This document shows, one piece after another, positions 13,042 to 14,192 of a stretch of 14,192 nucleotides of DNA (positions within the stretch are counted from its first letter, which is position 1; every line of letters starts with the position of its first letter). This stretch comes from Bacteroidaceae bacterium (GTDB lineage: Bacteria > Bacteroidota > Bacteroidia > Bacteroidales > Bacteroidaceae), in the NCBI GenBank assembly GCA_016302435.1, contig JAEDNQ010000045.1, forward strand, positions 1-14,192, in the 5' to 3' direction. The notes beneath the pieces were generated by a model that made no database searches, had not been told where the DNA came from, and saw only the letters and a list, made by a program, of their open reading frames with translations. The position numbers and the translations under genes were made by a program.

Positions 13042-13770
13042 ATGAAGACAGCAAATATTATCATCATCACCATGTCCTTCCTTTCCATGAGTCTTTCTGC
13101 CCAGGAGACAGGAAGCGACATGCAGCTGCTCCGCTCGTGGGAGGCAGCGTCGGTAGTCAGCGAGGAGTCTGTAGAGCGATTTTCTCTCGACTCATGTTTC
13201 ATGTCCATGCCAGTTCCTCCGGAAGTGCAGTCGCGCATGAGGGGGAAGTCGTACAAGGAGGGGTGTGAGGTGCCCATGGAGTCCTTGCGCTATCTCCGTC
13301 TGCTCCACCGCAACAGGGAGGGCAAGGTGCAGTTGGGCGAGATGGTATGCAACAAGAGCATTGCCGCCCGTTTGGTGAGCATCTTCAGGTCGTTATATCT
13401 GCAGGGGTACAGGATAGAGCGCATGGTGCTGATAGACGAGTATGGTGCTGACGACACGAGGAGCATGACGGCAAACAACACCTCGTGTTTCAACTACCGC
13501 AAGGTGGCTGGTTCTCAAAAGCTTTCGAAGCATGCCCAAGGCCTGGCTGTGGACATCAACCCTCTCTACAACCCCTGTCTGCATGTGCGCACAGGCAAGG
13601 TGGAGCCCCCAGCAGGTGCGCCCTACTCCACTTCGCGCTCAGCCTCGCGCCCTACGCCCGTGCCGATGATAATGGCAGGCGACCTGTGCCACCGCCTGTT
13701 CATCGAACATGGTTTCGTGTGGGGAGGGGCATGGCGAAGCATAAAGGATTACCAGCACTTCGAGAGGTGA
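13042..13770 (+). CDS. Exported M15-type zinc peptidase (D-Ala-D-Ala carboxypeptidase/endopeptidase-like)
   Basis: This 242-residue protein begins with a Sec signal peptide (1-20, cleavage near SLSA/QETG). The C-terminal half carries the M15 metallopeptidase pattern. H164 and D171 in SKHAQGLAVDINP, with H239 in DYQHFE, are the three zinc ligands, and D236 takes the catalytic acid position three residues before the last histidine, as in Ply500-type enzymes. The upstream MTANNTSCFNYR (142-153) is also typical of Peptidase_M15_4 proteins. Such enzymes cut peptide stems of peptidoglycan in the periplasm. The ATG at 13042 is chosen because it opens the signal peptide; the frame is open back to 12883, but that part only translates the 18-bp repeat. 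It is divergent from the V-ATPase operon, and its exact bond specificity is not readable. Confidence 0.9.
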   Translation: MKTANIIIITMSFLSMSLSAQETGSDMQLLRSWEAASVVSEESVERFSLDSCFMSMPVPPEVQSRMRGKSYKEGCEVPMESLRYLRLLHRNREGKVQLGEMVCNKSIAARLVSIFRSLYLQGYRIERMVLIDEYGADDTRSMTANNTSCFNYRKVAGSQKLSKHAQGLAVDINPLYNPCLHVRTGKVEPPAGAPYSTSRSASRPTPVPMIMAGDLCHRLFIEHGFVWGGAWRSIKDYQHFER

Positions 13771-14038
13771 ACGGGAGGGAGCGAGGGTTAAAGGGGGTGA
13801 TTTTGTGCGATGTGCGGATAGCATCGATTTAACATTTAACAATTTAACATTGGTGGGTTTTGTAGATGGATGAAAGTCAATGAGATAGGGGACTATGGGA
13901 AAAGGCTGCCATTTTTTATCTCTAACCAAAATCCCCGAAGTCCTTGAAGCGAACCACGAGGGATAGGTACATCGACCCGAAAGAGTGAACCGACGGACCT
14001 GTCACCATGCCCCCTTATATGATATTGACAGATAGGGG
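13771..14038. other. Non-coding spacer between the M15 gene and the Rpn-like gene
   Basis: A small hairpin (CGATG 13808-13812 with CATCG 13822-13826) followed by ATTTAAC three times (13827-13833, 13834-13840, 13842-13848) may end the M15 transcript. The rest, to 14038, has no convincing reading frame. The part from about 13930 to 14010 is more GC-rich and could be a downstream flank of the Rpn-like element. Confidence 0.5.
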
Positions 14039-14192
14039 CTAAATGCCACTCAGTTCGGCAGCTGTCAATCCCGTAGCTTTCATCACATCAGAGGTTGATA
14101 GTCCCATCTGTTTGAGGTTACGCGCAATGAGCAGTGCACCTTCCGCACGACCTTCCGCACGCCCCCTCTGCTCTCCTATGGCAATGCCCCTC
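14039..14192 (-). CDS. Rpn-family recombination-promoting nuclease-like protein, C-terminal fragment
   Basis: Fifty residues are visible before a TAG stop; the gene runs off the right edge. The sequence has the repeated GRAEGRAEGA stretch and then a short helical tail (ARNLKQMGLSTSDVMKATGL, then TAAELSGI). This combination is typical of the C-terminus of Bacteroidota proteins in the Rpn/PDDEXK transposase-like family (PF12784), where a glycine- and charge-rich repeat precedes a small helix-turn-helix-like tail. The nuclease domain lies outside the window, so catalytic residues cannot be checked. Family members are numerous and often multi-copy. The call rests on the tail alone. Confidence 0.7.
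   Translation of the reverse strand, partial: RGIAIGEQRGRAEGRAEGALLIARNLKQMGLSTSDVMKATGLTAAELSGI

Noticed and set aside
13639..13929. 96-codon minus-strand frame
   Set aside because: It is antisense to the M15 gene over part of its length, with no recognisable domain.
14010..14040. Possible terminator hairpin (GCCCC/GGGGC type) just past the Rpn-like gene stop
   Set aside because: The stem is short with mismatches and no U-tract follows on the minus strand.

Overview
The window looks like a chromosomal segment from a Bacteroidota genome, most likely Prevotella/Segatella or a close relative. Four things support this. The V-type ATPase cluster has the gene order E-DUF2764-A-B-D-I-K. Start codons follow A-rich leaders rather than clear Shine-Dalgarno sites. 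Several upstream regions carry the Bacteroidota -7 box (TAnnTTTG). A GRAEG-tailed Rpn-type protein end lies at the right edge. Species-level placement is inference; no rRNA or marker gene is present.

Layout, left to right. Positions 1-45 (minus) hold the first codons of an HxlR-type winged-helix regulator. Positions 46-194 hold a 14-bp perfect inverted repeat enclosing a 33-bp tandem repeat. Next is a TrkH/KtrB potassium channel-like transporter (195-1538, minus). Positions 1539-2183 are a 645-bp non-coding stretch packed with four different repeat structures. An acyltransferase-3 membrane protein (2184-3299, minus) and an exported glucosaminidase with two LysM domains (3383-4282, minus) follow. 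A 17-bp tandem repeat and a candidate terminator separate these from the V-ATPase operon (4522-12741, minus), which is transcribed as atpE, DUF2764 gene, atpA, atpB, atpD, atpI, atpK. A divergent exported M15-type metallopeptidase (13042-13770, plus) follows a leader with an 18-bp tandem repeat. The right edge carries the C-terminus of an Rpn-family nuclease-like protein (14039-14192, minus).

How the genes fit together. The seven-gene operon encodes a compact rotary V/A-type ATPase. A and B form the catalytic head, D the central shaft, E the peripheral stalk, I the stator with its membrane arginine, and K the rotor ring. No recognisable C, F or G gene is present; DUF2764 sits where a C/d-type subunit would be expected. 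Subunit K keeps the residues that bind Na+ in the Enterococcus hirae rotor, so Na+ pumping is a reasonable prediction. The TrkH-like transporter and the two wall hydrolases are probably separate transcription units.

I found no clear new defence or biosynthetic system. The most unusual feature is that most spacers, including those inside the ATPase operon, carry their own unrelated short tandem repeat (periods 11, 16-in-26, 17, 18, 23, 33, 33, 33 and 45 bp), some combined with strong palindromes.
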